A stretch of DNA of 64,000 bases from a virus. Shown in pieces: positions 32,641 to 41,377 of this stretch; within the stretch, counting starts at the first letter, position 1, and each line of letters opens with the position of its first letter. The notes below the pieces were generated by a model. That model saw nothing but the letters and a program-made list of their open reading frames with translations. It was not told the origin of the DNA and did no database searches. The stretch spans positions 1 to 64,000 of the IMG/VR virus record IMGVR_UViG_3300036795_000143. One strand, written 5' to 3'. The position numbers and the translations under genes are program-made.

Positions 32641-34065
32641 TCAGAAGACCGGCGCGACGAATCCGGTGCCCCCGATAGACGAGTTAGCGTTGGGGTAGCG
32701 ACGGAAGGAGTAAGCGAAGTATCCATACAGGACTAGGAGCACACCGAGGGCTGCGGCAGCGGGCTGCTCGCAGCGTAGGTATACGGGCGCTGCGGGATCT
32801 TCCCATAGGTGGCATTCCTGTGTGGCGACCACAAACATTTGATCCTGATTGGTACCACCACCGAGGTTCGTTGCAATGTTGTTATCGGCGATAGCGACCA
32901 TTCCGTTAGGCAGCACACCGCGTGCACCATGGCCATAAACGGCCGCGATGTTCTCACCAGCTGCGGTGCCACCAATGCCCGGCTGGCCGAACATCGGCCA
33001 CTGCGACGTGAGCTGAGCACTCAACCAGTACCAGCGCCGGCTGTGCATGATCACAGCGTTCGGCTGAGCGAAGCCCAACAGGGCCGACTCCGATGCCGAA
33101 GCACCTTGCAGCAATTTCGGCCACATCGCTTCACCCGAAGGACTGGAATCGGTGTAAACGATGGGGTTAGCAATTGCGGAAAGACCAGTAGTGGCCTGGT
33201 TGATAAGGGTAAAATCGATGTCCGTCGCGTAACGCCGGAACAAGTCGTCCATCACAACTTCTTCGATTCCGGTACCACGCTCAATCGCCTGGCGGGAAAC
33301 GGTTTGCTGACCAGCTGCGACCTGCACGTTTTCGGTCAACAGGGTATCGGCCATGTCCTGCCCGGTCACCGCTGTGTTCTCAGCTGACTGCAAACCAACA
33401 GCAGCGGGAGTGGTGATCCGAGAAATGTTGATGGTCATACCGTCGGACGGCAGATCGTGGTGATTACAAGCGTCAGCGAAAGGACGCATAGCGGCCACAG
33501 CCGGTGCGTACATGTCGGTCAAATACTGCGGAACCGTCAAACCTGTGAATTGCGGAGTACCGACACCGACGTTAGTCCGGGTCAAATACTGGCCGCGCTC
33601 AACTACTTCCTCGGACATGTGCCGAGCAAGCCGGTCTCTGGCGTCCGGGTCACCCAGGTACTGCTTCACCGCGTCGCGCATGAACTGGGCGCCCTTGCGG
33701 TCATTACCGGGGTGGTACTGGCGTTCTTCAGCGCCCACTCGGGTGACCTCGTCGTAAGCGGGCTTACGGACACCGGTGGACTTCACCTCACGGCTCAGCC
33801 GCTGGCTTTCGACCTCTTCGGCCTTCACCCGCTGGGCATCGCCGAGCCGGGCCTCAATGGACTTCATTTTTGCCCGAGCATCCTTGCGGATACCAACCAG
33901 AGTGCGAACGTGCTTGTCCTCGTCAGCGGTGAGATTGACCCGACCGGCAATCTCAGCCATTTCCGTGATCGCCTCGATCCCGGCCGTGGCGTCGTCCCGG
34001 CTCTTACGTTGGATAGAGAGATCAGCCTCGATCCCGTTGATCATTTCGTCGATAGTCGCCGGCAT
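32641..34065 (-). CDS. HK97-type major capsid protein
   Basis: A 474-residue protein. Residues 1-110 are a charged coiled coil, the delta domain that acts as an internal scaffold and is removed by the protease. After it come YLTRTNVGVGTPQFTGLTVPQYL and typical HK97 capsid strands and helices (MTINISRITTPAAVGLQSAENTAVT, AIERGTGIEEVVMDDLFRRYATDIDFTLI, SRRWYWLSAQL, CHLWEDPAAPVYLRCEQPAAAALGVLLVLYGYFAYSFRRYP). ATG 34065 follows AAAGGAAG; an earlier in-frame ATG would precede no ribosome site. Confidence 0.9.
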   Translation of the reverse strand: MPATIDEMINGIEADLSIQRKSRDDATAGIEAITEMAEIAGRVNLTADEDKHVRTLVGIRKDARAKMKSIEARLGDAQRVKAEEVESQRLSREVKSTGVRKPAYDEVTRVGAEERQYHPGNDRKGAQFMRDAVKQYLGDPDARDRLARHMSEEVVERGQYLTRTNVGVGTPQFTGLTVPQYLTDMYAPAVAAMRPFADACNHHDLPSDGMTINISRITTPAAVGLQSAENTAVTGQDMADTLLTENVQVAAGQQTVSRQAIERGTGIEEVVMDDLFRRYATDIDFTLINQATTGLSAIANPIVYTDSSPSGEAMWPKLLQGASASESALLGFAQPNAVIMHSRRWYWLSAQLTSQWPMFGQPGIGGTAAGENIAAVYGHGARGVLPNGMVAIADNNIATNLGGGTNQDQMFVVATQECHLWEDPAAPVYLRCEQPAAAALGVLLVLYGYFAYSFRRYPNANSSIGGTGFVAPVF

Positions 34066-34159
34066 GGCGGACTTCCTTTCATTTTCCTGTGAAGTGACCG
34101 CCGTGCGACCGAGGCAATCCGGTCCGCATTGAGGGCCTTTAGATGTGGGTTGACCGTCC

Positions 34160-34175
34160 CTTTGCGAAAGCAAAG
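34160..34175. other. GNRA tetraloop hairpin between protease and capsid genes
   Basis: CTTTGC-GAAA-GCAAAG on the plus strand (CTTTGC-TTTC-GCAAAG on the transcribed minus strand) is a stable 6-bp hairpin in the 128-base gap before the capsid gene. It may act as a processing or mRNA-stability site that raises capsid expression over that of the protease. Confidence 0.4.
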
Positions 34176-34193
34176 AGCGAAAGGTAAAATTTT

Positions 34194-35048
34194 TTACTCG
34201 TCGTCGGCGAGGACGATGGTCCGCACCAGATTGATAGAGCGACCCATGGGAATTGCAACGGGAGGCGTTTCCTCAACCACGGGCGCTTGAGCTGCCCGCT
34301 GTTGCGTGTTCCCACCGTTGCCACCGCTGGAATCGAGCCGAACCTGCAAATGACGCATCGCGGCACGGGCCGCACCGATCGGCAACCGGTCTACTTCATC
34401 CATCACCCGACGAGCCCTCGCGGAAATGCTGGTAGTCGGGTTCGCGCCATAGTTCACGGCCGACACGTCACCGCACTGCAAATCCAGCTGGAGCATCGTG
34501 AACTGGGTGAAGTCCTCGTTCCACTCGCCTTCTTCCAACATCGCAGCGAACGACATTTGATCAACGCTGCGGTCGTTGATGGCGATGGCGAGGTCACTGA
34601 CGTCAGTGCGTGCCGGGTTAAGCCACGCGTCAGTGACAAGACCCTCCGGGCCCGCCGATAGGGTCAGAGTCCCATTCGTGGTCCGGGCCATTGTCAGGCC
34701 AGTGTGATTGACCAAGAATGCCACGTCCGGTTGCCGGGCCAGCGAATTATTAAACGCCGTCGCGGAGACCTTCTCCGTATACGGACCAAACATATCCCAC
34801 ATTTCATAAGGTGTTTCCGTGGTCGATGCGACCCCGGAAAGGTGATGCCATTCCTTGGCGTCGTCCGGGCTACCTGCGCGCTTTTCCATGGTGGCGCGGA
34901 GCACCGCTGGGAACGTCATGCGGCGGACCAGCCCGACGTCTAAGGGCGGTGCGCAGCGTGACCGGCGAATGCCCTCGGGACTGGTGTCCTCGACCGCTTC
35001 GCGGCGCGCCCGCGACGCCTGCTCCCGAGCCACTTCAATGTCGATCAT
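34194..35048 (-). CDS. HK97-type prohead protease (S78 family)
   Basis: A 284-residue protein. The domain spans residues about 45-240: HLSGVASTTETPYEMWDMFGPYTEKVS, FLVNHTG with the catalytic His and DQMSFAA with the catalytic Ser, ending with LQCGDVSAVNYGANPTTS. It cleaves the capsid delta domain during head maturation. AGGAGC lies upstream of ATG. A 40-residue tail follows the domain. Confidence 0.9.
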   Translation of the reverse strand: MIDIEVAREQASRARREAVEDTSPEGIRRSRCAPPLDVGLVRRMTFPAVLRATMEKRAGSPDDAKEWHHLSGVASTTETPYEMWDMFGPYTEKVSATAFNNSLARQPDVAFLVNHTGLTMARTTNGTLTLSAGPEGLVTDAWLNPARTDVSDLAIAINDRSVDQMSFAAMLEEGEWNEDFTQFTMLQLDLQCGDVSAVNYGANPTTSISARARRVMDEVDRLPIGAARAAMRHLQVRLDSSGGNGGNTQQRAAQAPVVEETPPVAIPMGRSINLVRTIVLADDE

Positions 35049-35077
35049 TCATACGCTCCTAAAGCGGTTATCGGGAC

Positions 35078-35473
35078 TCAGAACCCACTCGGGGTCTTCG
35101 GCGCACCGGTGCTGTTATTAGCCGGGGTAGTTGCGTCGGCGTTGGCATCGAAACCGTTTTCGTTGCCGCCCATCGGCTTGAAATCGCCACCGTCACCAGC
35201 GGCCTTCTCAACCTCAATCTCGTTCTTGGCCTTTTCTTCCTTCTCGAAGAACGACTCTTCGTCCTTGGCCTTGGTGACGTCCTTCGGGTCCTTGTCGTCC
35301 GGGTTCTTGGTCTTACTGGCGGCGTCGGGCAGGTTGTCGGCGCGCTTCAGCGGCCGGAACGACCCGGAAAGCGCCTGCGCCCGAGTAGCGGTCACCACCG
35401 GGGCTGCGCCACGGGCCTCGCCGCCTTGCGCAGCAGTACGGAAAGCGGCGGTCCGTCGTGCGTTGTCACTCAT
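35078..35473 (-). CDS. Low-complexity charged protein between portal and protease
   Basis: A 131-residue protein, rich in Lys, Asp, Glu, Ala and Asn, with no hydrophobic core, so largely unfolded. AAAGGAG precedes the ATG. The place between portal and protease is often held by scaffold or head accessory proteins; here no fold supports either, so the role is unknown. Confidence 0.65.
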   Translation of the reverse strand: MSDNARRTAAFRTAAQGGEARGAAPVVTATRAQALSGSFRPLKRADNLPDAASKTKNPDDKDPKDVTKAKDEESFFEKEEKAKNEIEVEKAAGDGGDFKPMGGNENGFDANADATTPANNSTGAPKTPSGF

Positions 35474-35580
35474 ATTTATTTGCTCCTTTGGGCAATAGGT
35501 CGCCCCAGGAAGGGACTACCTGATTGAAGTGCTGCTAAGCTGCGTAGCGTGTGCTTCCGACAGCAATCCCGGTGAGTAAT

Positions 35581-35651
35581 TCCACCGTGGGGTAATGGCA
35601 GCCCACCGGCCTCTGATGCCGGTTATCCAAGTTCGAATCTTGGCGGTGGAG
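35581..35651 (+). tRNA. tRNA-Gln(CTG)
   Basis: A complete cloverleaf: acceptor TCCACCG/CGGTGGA, anticodon stem CCGGC-CTCTGAT-GCCGG with anticodon CTG, T arm CCAAG-TTCGAAT-CTTGG, discriminator G, no encoded CCA. It is on the plus strand within the minus-strand virion operon, between the portal and the low-complexity protein, so it must use its own promoter. Confidence 0.93.
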
Positions 35652-35656
35652 CGCGG

Positions 35657-36871
35657 CTACACGCCCGGAGTAAGGGGCTGCGCTGTAGGTGACCTCGACG
35701 GCGGTTTCGGAGGCCAGAACCGGTCGAATTCGTCTTTCTGCGCGTCGGTAAGCGGCGGCAGATCATCAATCAACCGGGCTTCGGACAACCCGAGGACACG
35801 GCCAGCTACCCGAAGGTTGATGGCCTCGGCGCGGGTCATGGGGTCCATCCGCAGCAGCGCGTCAGGGTTCAATTTCACGAACTGCTGCGCCGGCAACAGT
35901 TTGTTAAGGGAGTTTTCGCGCCGGATCATCGCCGGGCCCAGCGACATGGTCAAAAATTGCAGGTTTCTTTGCGTGACGTTTGCGTAGGTCACTGCTGATC
36001 CGGATATCGCTGAGTCGATGAGGTCTGCGGGGCAGTCGAGGAATCGTGAAATGTCCGTGGGCCCGAGCTTGCGGGCCTCGATCCATTCCATTCCAGTTTG
36101 CTCGGCCTGGATCATCGAATAGTCCCAGTCCTTACCGGTGACTAATGCGTCACCGCTGTGGACGGACTCTTTGAGCCGGGACTTGATCGCCTGGGCTTGC
36201 GTGTCAGAGATCGTGGCTTGCATATTGTTCTGAAGGTGACTGCGCGGGATTCCACCGCTGGTGAACCACGAAATCGCAAAATCTTGAATGCTCAAGTGCT
36301 CGCTAACGCACCACGCCGCGTACATAATCGGCGACAAACCCAAGTGGAAACCGGCGACTGTGTACTGTTTTTCGTGCCAGATCTGCGACGGCGGGTACGG
36401 CTTACCACGGATGTAGTATTCGATCAGCTTGTTGTCGATGATGTTGACACTGACCCACGCCAGGGGCACCAACTCGATGCACGCAGGCAATCCCCACCCG
36501 TTGATCGCGGTGATAATCCCAATGGAATTACCAGCACGATCCAGGTCAAATTGGGTGCTGTACATCCATTCCATGTAATCGCATTCGGTACCGCCGGGCG
36601 AGACAATGATCGGTGGCTTCGCGATCTCAATATGCGGCATGCCGTACTGTGGTTTGCGGAACACGTCGATAGGGAACGTGGAGATCAGGTTCGCCCGCAG
36701 CCGTAAACACGCCCACACCGCTGAGTGGCGCAACGCCGACTCATTGTTAATCATGTGACCGGGCTGCAATTGCATATTCATTCGGTGCGGGATCACGTCA
36801 GCCGCGAGACCACCGGGGAATTCGCCCCAGTACGGTCCCATGATATTAGCTGTACGGAATAGGAGGCTCAC
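35657..36871 (-). CDS. Portal protein, HK97 family
   Basis: A 404-residue protein. Signature stretches are SALRHSAVWACLRLRANLISTFPIDVFRK, GNSIGIITAINGWGLPACIELVPL, GLSPIMYAAWCVSEHLSIQDFAISWFTSGGIPRSHL and ISRFLDCPADLIDSAISGSAVTYANVTQRNLQFLTMSLGPAMIRRENSLNKLL. The ring of portal subunits is the channel through which terminase pumps DNA into the head. Confidence 0.9.
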   Translation of the reverse strand: MSLLFRTANIMGPYWGEFPGGLAADVIPHRMNMQLQPGHMINNESALRHSAVWACLRLRANLISTFPIDVFRKPQYGMPHIEIAKPPIIVSPGGTECDYMEWMYSTQFDLDRAGNSIGIITAINGWGLPACIELVPLAWVSVNIIDNKLIEYYIRGKPYPPSQIWHEKQYTVAGFHLGLSPIMYAAWCVSEHLSIQDFAISWFTSGGIPRSHLQNNMQATISDTQAQAIKSRLKESVHSGDALVTGKDWDYSMIQAEQTGMEWIEARKLGPTDISRFLDCPADLIDSAISGSAVTYANVTQRNLQFLTMSLGPAMIRRENSLNKLLPAQQFVKLNPDALLRMDPMTRAEAINLRVAGRVLGLSEARLIDDLPPLTDAQKDEFDRFWPPKPPSRSPTAQPLTPGV

Positions 36872-36886
36872 TGCTTAACCTCCAGG

Positions 36887-37078
36887 TCAGGGTTGTTTGG
36901 GTGGTGTGCTCATGGCCCGCTGGCGGGCAGCTGCGAGGGTCGCGAAACCCAGGACGCACACACCCGAAATTGTTGTTAGCCCGGCCATGCCGAACCACCA
37001 TGCCGCGACTAACCCGAGACCGAACGAGACGAGCAGCATCCCCAAGGTTTCCAGCGCCACGATTAGAAGCTCCTGCAT
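36887..37078 (-). CDS. Small membrane protein, two helices
   Basis: A 63-residue protein with hydrophobic segments IVALETLGMLLVSFGLGLVAAWWF and TTISGVCVLGFATLAA and a basic tail. ATG 37078 has GAGG just upstream; an in-frame TTG three codons earlier is possible. Small membrane proteins between terminase and portal are found in several actinophages; function unknown. Confidence 0.6.
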   Translation of the reverse strand: MQELLIVALETLGMLLVSFGLGLVAAWWFGMAGLTTISGVCVLGFATLAAARQRAMSTPPKQP

Positions 37079-37102
37079 GAACCTCAACTGATTGCCATCG
37101 CT

Positions 37103-37306
37103 TTACTCCTCATCGGGGCGATAAACGACCACCTGGGCGAGCTGGTCTAAGACGATCACAACGACACCAGGTAATAGCTCCGCGAATCGCTCTCGGACGC
37201 GTTGCGCTTCAGCGATGTTGAGGTGGCCGGTGAAACCCAGGATCAGCGTGTCGCCGGGCCGGACCGGACCAGTCCACGCCTGCACAACAACGTTCTTGTC
37301 GTTCAC
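37103..37306 (-). CDS. Small protein, unknown function
   Basis: A 67-residue alpha-beta protein: VVVQAWTGPVRPGDTLILGFTGHLNIAEAQRVRERFAELLPGVVVIVLDQLAQVVVY. GTGA overlap with the terminase gene. It is a conserved-looking single domain of a type common in actinophages beside terminase, role unknown. Confidence 0.7.
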   Translation of the reverse strand: MNDKNVVVQAWTGPVRPGDTLILGFTGHLNIAEAQRVRERFAELLPGVVVIVLDQLAQVVVYRPDEE

Positions 37307-38775
37307 CTAATCGAATCCAGCACGTTGTAGTCTTCTCCTCCGTAAACCGCGAGGCCGTGCAACGCGAGCGTCCCGGCCATCATCGGTGAAATATCAAGCT
37401 CGGACATGCGCCGACCGAAAGCCCACGCACCATCCCCGACGTCCCTTTTTTTCGCTGCCCGGACCGCTTCGTCGAGGTTGATTTGCCCGACGTGCCGTAA
37501 CCCGTCACGGTCCGGTGCTTGCGCTGCTTTCAACATCGACCCGCACGCCTGGCACAATTCCCGCGCTTGAATTAATTTCAGTTTCGGTTCGAAACCGGCC
37601 TCGATGAGGTCGGTGAGTAGCGCACCAGCGGGACCTGACGCGTCGATGATCCACGCGATCGGTCCCCACTGCGCTTCCAACTCGATGATGCGGGGAAGCA
37701 TCCAATCGACGCCGGGCCGGTGGTCGAGGACGTCATCACGGCTGGTGATTTCGATGTGGGGGATTCGGTCTTCGCGGTAGCCGGCGACGGCAATGGCACC
37801 CGATTCCAAACCGGGGCTGACGTCGAGGGCGAACACCATCGGCGAGCCTTGGATTTGGGAGTTCGGGTCGAGTAGGTGTCCCCAGGTGGTGGGGTCAATC
37901 AGTGGCGCGCCACGGGGGTCATCCCAGATCCCCAATACTTCTCTGGCGTATTCGACTTCATCCATGGAGCGTTGCGCCAGGATCAGGGTGTCCCGGGAGA
38001 TGCGGATACCCAACGCGGGCATCGCCTGGGCGAGCACGTGAGGATCGGTGGCGGCGACGTCGGGGTTGGCCCGGTAGTGCTCCTCATCCGCTGACCACTC
38101 GTAATAGGCCAGTCCGGGGTCACGTTCCATACCGCGTTGCCGGACCCGACGTAACGCGTGGGAACCGGGCTTGCCGGCAGAGCTGAGGTACCACAACTGC
38201 CAATTCGGTCTAGCGAAAAGGATCGGCATCAGGGCGCCCACGTGGTCCGTGGCCAACGCAAACGCTTCATCGAAAAACACCATGTCACCGGACCAGCCAC
38301 GGGCGCTGGAACCAGTCCGGGCCACGAAGTCAATACGGGCCCGTGACTTCAGCTCGATCGACTGTTCCTCGTTGCTGATCCGGACTTGTTTCACTTCTCG
38401 GTCAAGGTCAGGGTGGGATTCGATGAGCATTTGGATCCGCTCGCGCATTTTCCTGCTCGTGGCCATGAGGTGCGCGGTGTAAACGGTTTGCAAACCGAAA
38501 AGGTAAATGCCGGACAGCGCGGCGACTTCAGCGATGACGCTTTTCCCGCATTGTCTGGGTACAACCAAGCCCACTTCGGGTGCGGACCATCGCCCGCTGG
38601 CGCGTTGCCCGAGGGCACCGCTCAGGACCCGGCATTGCCAAGGGTCCAGCGGCATGCCGACCATGGCGGCCAGCTCGATCGCGGCGTCACCCTTGCTGAT
38701 TGACCACGGCGGGACCGATTCGATCCGTGGGACTTGGGATCCGAGAACTTCCGGTTCGGCGCGCTCTGAGGTCAT
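37303..38775 (-). CDS. terL: Terminase large subunit
   Basis: A 490-residue motor protein that cuts and packages DNA. Walker A is VPRQCGKS at residues 72-79, Walker B is MVFFDE at 165-170. The nuclease half holds VFALDVSPGLESGAI, WIIDASGPAGALLTDLIEAGF and a C-terminal DGAWAF, with Asp residues for the RNase H-like site. It begins the virion operon after a small overlapping gene. GAGGAGC precedes the ATG. Confidence 0.92.
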   Translation of the reverse strand: MTSERAEPEVLGSQVPRIESVPPWSISKGDAAIELAAMVGMPLDPWQCRVLSGALGQRASGRWSAPEVGLVVPRQCGKSVIAEVAALSGIYLFGLQTVYTAHLMATSRKMRERIQMLIESHPDLDREVKQVRISNEEQSIELKSRARIDFVARTGSSARGWSGDMVFFDEAFALATDHVGALMPILFARPNWQLWYLSSAGKPGSHALRRVRQRGMERDPGLAYYEWSADEEHYRANPDVAATDPHVLAQAMPALGIRISRDTLILAQRSMDEVEYAREVLGIWDDPRGAPLIDPTTWGHLLDPNSQIQGSPMVFALDVSPGLESGAIAVAGYREDRIPHIEITSRDDVLDHRPGVDWMLPRIIELEAQWGPIAWIIDASGPAGALLTDLIEAGFEPKLKLIQARELCQACGSMLKAAQAPDRDGLRHVGQINLDEAVRAAKKRDVGDGAWAFGRRMSELDISPMMAGTLALHGLAVYGGEDYNVLDSIR

Positions 38776-39013
38776 CCAGCTCGCTCCTCACCGGGGTTAC
38801 CGGCGGGGCCGGGGTTGCTTTTGCTTGGCGGACCGCGAGGCGGCGTAGCTCGGCGAGGACTCGTTGGACACCACCACCGGACGCGGAGTGGCCGCCGTCA
38901 AAGGCCCTGGCGTGCATGCGGCCGACCTCGATCAGGCCGCACTCGCGTTCCTGGAGGTCGGTCGGTAACTGTCTGATTTGTTTGTTGAAAGCCAGCAGCG
39001 CGGCACGGGCCAC
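38687..39013 (-). CDS. Terminase small subunit candidate
   Basis: A 108-residue protein just upstream of terL. RAALLAFNKQIRQLPTDLQERECGLIEVGRMHARAFDGG and VLAELRRLAVRQA form a helical, charged body. Position and size suit a small terminase, which recognises the packaging site. It overlaps terL by about 89 bases in another frame. GTG 39013 is preferred because GGAAGG is nine bases upstream. Confidence 0.55.
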   Translation of the reverse strand: MARAALLAFNKQIRQLPTDLQERECGLIEVGRMHARAFDGGHSASGGGVQRVLAELRRLAVRQAKATPAPPVTPVRSELDDLRARRTGSSRIPSPTDRIGPAVVNQQG

Positions 39014-39103
39014 GGCGACCACCCTTCCGTGGTTTGACGACGTCGTTTATTCGGTCGTAGGGTGTGCGGCATCGCCCTACGCGCCTAGGGAGGCACACCC
39101 GCG

Positions 39104-39760
39104 ATGAGCCGTATCAAGATCCAAACCGATGATGGCCTGGGCTGGTTCGATTCCACCCGCGCCGAGATCTACTCCGAAGTAACCAGCTGGGATGGCGACA
39201 ACCAGGTCAGCGTTGCCACCGGCAACTACGCCGAACACGAAGCCCTCTACCACACCGCCGGTGGACGCTGGGTCCTCCACCACTGGTCGGCATGGCACGG
39301 CAAACCTGAAACCTATGAATTCATCGACGACGACCGTGCCCGCGAGTGGCTGATCCTCAACGAACACGACGACGCGGTTGCAAAGCATTTCGGTGAAATC
39401 GAAGAGGAACGCGGGCCAGGGCGACCCATGATCGGCGGGAAGGTGACAATCCGCCTCGGCGACCTGCTAGCCGACGTGGAGATGTACCAAGCCGGTCACG
39501 GGCTCACCCAAGCCGCAGCGCTCCGACAGATCGTGGAACTCGGTCTCCTCCGTGCGGGTTTGATCACCCCACCCGACGGTGTTGATGTCGATGAGCTGTA
39601 CCAGCTCGGGGAGCACCTTCCGGGTAGTCGCGAGCTAGCCCAGCAAATCAACCGGCGAGACGCCCTAGCCCGAGAAGCGGCCGGGCTCGACGACCCCGCC
39701 GTAGGCGTACACCGCAAGGCAGCAGCGGCGACGCTGGCACGGCAGGCTGGTAATGAGTAG
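39104..39760 (+). CDS. Protein with C-terminal RHH-like domain
   Basis: A 218-residue protein after AGGGAGG. Residues 1-90 form an alpha-beta module with EALYHTAGGRWVLHHWS and AREWLILNEHDD. Residues 108-152 (GRPMIGGKVTIRLGDLLADVEMYQ, then TQAAALRQIVELGLLRAGL) look like a ribbon-helix-helix DNA-binding domain, known from plasmid and phage regulators of actinobacteria. First plus-strand gene of the accessory arm; likely a regulator. Confidence 0.7.
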   Translation: MSRIKIQTDDGLGWFDSTRAEIYSEVTSWDGDNQVSVATGNYAEHEALYHTAGGRWVLHHWSAWHGKPETYEFIDDDRAREWLILNEHDDAVAKHFGEIEEERGPGRPMIGGKVTIRLGDLLADVEMYQAGHGLTQAAALRQIVELGLLRAGLITPPDGVDVDELYQLGEHLPGSRELAQQINRRDALAREAAGLDDPAVGVHRKAAAATLARQAGNE

Positions 39761-40397
39761 GCCCGGGTACTTGATCACTGTGGTGGCCACCGACGTGGCC
39801 CCAGCCCAGCCGCAAGAAGAGCACCGGTTCACCGATTTCAAAGAAGCCCGGGAATGGCTCCTCGACCGACTCGACGACCACGGCATCATCGGGGCAATCC
39901 ACAACGCCCAGATGCGCCAGGAAGCGGAGAACGGCCAGCGGTTAATGGACCTGTGGCACGGTGAACCACTGAAGCTGTGCGGGCACGTGACCCGGTACGA
40001 CATCGATCCCGTGGGCATCGCCCACCTGGCGAGTGCACGTTGGGTCGACCTACGTGCAACCGAAGCTCGGCACAAAGCAGCGCACTACGCCGAACAGCAG
40101 CTCGCCAAGCACGTGCCGGCGCTACCCAACGGGGGCCCCGGCTCGACCTACGACCACGCCGCGCGATGGATCACCGACGACGGGTACCAACACTGGCTGG
40201 ATAGCGAGCGGGCGATCATGCTCGGTCGCTGCTGGGACCTGGCCGCCGAACTCATCGACCGGGGGCTACTCCCCACCGCGTACACGCGCGAATCGTGGGC
40301 GCTTATCACCGCGCAACGCGCCATCGCTAATCACGAGCAGTTCGACACGGTCCGCGCCGAGCTGCTCACCGAGATCCAGCAGCGGAGGCCGCAATGA
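39753..40397 (+). CDS. Protein of unknown function
   Basis: A 214-residue protein overlapping the previous gene by eight bases. Its start (HRFTDFKEAREWLLDRLDDHG) resembles the AREWL segment of the neighbouring RHH-like protein, so both may carry one shared domain. The rest is helical with several His and Trp. No family recognised. Confidence 0.65.
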   Translation: MSRPGYLITVVATDVAPAQPQEEHRFTDFKEAREWLLDRLDDHGIIGAIHNAQMRQEAENGQRLMDLWHGEPLKLCGHVTRYDIDPVGIAHLASARWVDLRATEARHKAAHYAEQQLAKHVPALPNGGPGSTYDHAARWITDDGYQHWLDSERAIMLGRCWDLAAELIDRGLLPTAYTRESWALITAQRAIANHEQFDTVRAELLTEIQQRRPQ

Positions 40398-40573
40398 CCC
40401 ACAGGCTGGTATTCCCCGAGAAAATGTTCCTTTCAGCCTTCGATCCCAGCGCGACGCGGCCCACGGTGATATTGGTCGACTGCTGCGAGATCTGCTGCTC
40501 GATAGTCCCTAAAGAATTGTCACTGGAGCACAAACGGTGGCACTTGCGCCAGGAAGAGGGGTCTGCGCGATGA
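40394..40573 (+). CDS. Very small cysteine-containing protein
   Basis: A 59-residue protein with ATGA overlaps at both ends. VDCCEICCSIVP at residues 29-40 holds four Cys (CC-x2-CC), suited to a metal site. Missed by simple length filters, but the tight overlaps on both sides support it. Confidence 0.65.
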   Translation: MTHRLVFPEKMFLSAFDPSATRPTVILVDCCEICCSIVPKELSLEHKRWHLRQEEGSAR

Positions 40574-40875
40574 ACCGCAACCAGGGACGCATCACCAACG
40601 AGGAATGGAATTACGTCCTTAACGAACTGGGTGTGCTAGGCGACGACGGTGAACCTCAGCGACGGCTCACCCACGATGACTGCGTGCCCGCGATGCTGAT
40701 CTCGGCCCGGTACCGGGGACTCGACGTCATTGTCACCGCCGTGCCGCCGCTGGTACACGGCCCGTTCACGTTGCCATCAATGACGTGCCCCCATGGTGTC
40801 CAACACTGGACCGAACCCACCGGGGAGCAAATCGCCAAATGGGCTCACGTCAGCCGCGAGGGCGGTGCCGGGTGA
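40570..40875 (+). CDS. CPHGxxxWxEPT family protein
   Basis: A 101-residue protein. LDVIVTAVPPLVHGP and CPHGVQHWTEPTGEQIAKWA are the family signature shared with the gene at 1195-1416. ATG 40570 gives the ATGA overlap; a start 11 codons earlier lacks a ribosome site. Function unknown. Confidence 0.75.
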   Translation: MNRNQGRITNEEWNYVLNELGVLGDDGEPQRRLTHDDCVPAMLISARYRGLDVIVTAVPPLVHGPFTLPSMTCPHGVQHWTEPTGEQIAKWAHVSREGGAG

Positions 40876-41195
40876 CCGACAGCGGCGACGTGATGGAGTT
40901 AACGTGCCCGCACCCGCAGTGCGGTGCGACCCATTGCTACCTCCGTCAGCGGCAGCCCGAGCTGCGGTCGGTGGCGATCTGCTTCACGTGTGAAGAACCA
41001 TCGATTCTCGATATCGACAGCGGGTGCCTTCGCCTGCCCACACCAGCCGAACACGCCATGATCGAAACCTCGACGTCCACCATCAGGTCCCGGGAGCGGA
41101 CGCAGGAGATAAAGCAGCGGATTGAGATGGCTGACTGGATGCTCGAAACGGAAGAGCGAGTGCTTAAAGGCGAGGACGTAGGAGGCCCAGCGTGA
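40872..41195 (+). CDS. Small zinc-ribbon protein with coiled-coil tail
   Basis: A 107-residue protein with GTG start in a GTGA overlap. CPHPQC (residues 12-17) and CFTC (37-40) form a ribbon; the C-terminus is a charged helix (RSRERTQEIKQRIEMADWMLETEERVL). Function unknown. Confidence 0.7.
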   Translation: MTDSGDVMELTCPHPQCGATHCYLRQRQPELRSVAICFTCEEPSILDIDSGCLRLPTPAEHAMIETSTSTIRSRERTQEIKQRIEMADWMLETEERVLKGEDVGGPA

Positions 41196-41377
41196 TGCCC
41201 TACAGCTGGGCGCTCGCCCTGGGAACAACCCCACGAGTGCACAACGCCGTGGTCGCCCACCAGCAATTGCAGCAAGCCAAGCAGCTCGTGAAACAACACA
41301 AAGGGGTGCTCAACACCCAACTCGCGGCACTCACCGAAGCGGAACGCGCCGAATTTGACAAGTGGGTCCAACGATGA
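41192..41377 (+). CDS. Small helical protein
   Basis: A 61-residue protein, mostly one amphipathic helix (VAHQQLQQAKQLVKQHKGVLNTQLAAL). GTG 41192 overlaps the previous stop, and its own stop overlaps the next ATG. Unknown role. Confidence 0.6.
   Translation: MMPYSWALALGTTPRVHNAVVAHQQLQQAKQLVKQHKGVLNTQLAALTEAERAEFDKWVQR

Noticed and set aside
33457-34092. A 211-codon plus-strand frame opposite the capsid gene
   Set aside because: The minus-strand capsid frame is clearly the coding one by motifs; the antisense frame has no protein-like features.
37103-37306. Frameshifted end of the terminase
   Set aside because: The terminase nuclease motifs are complete before its stop, and the small gene has its own GTGA-coupled start.
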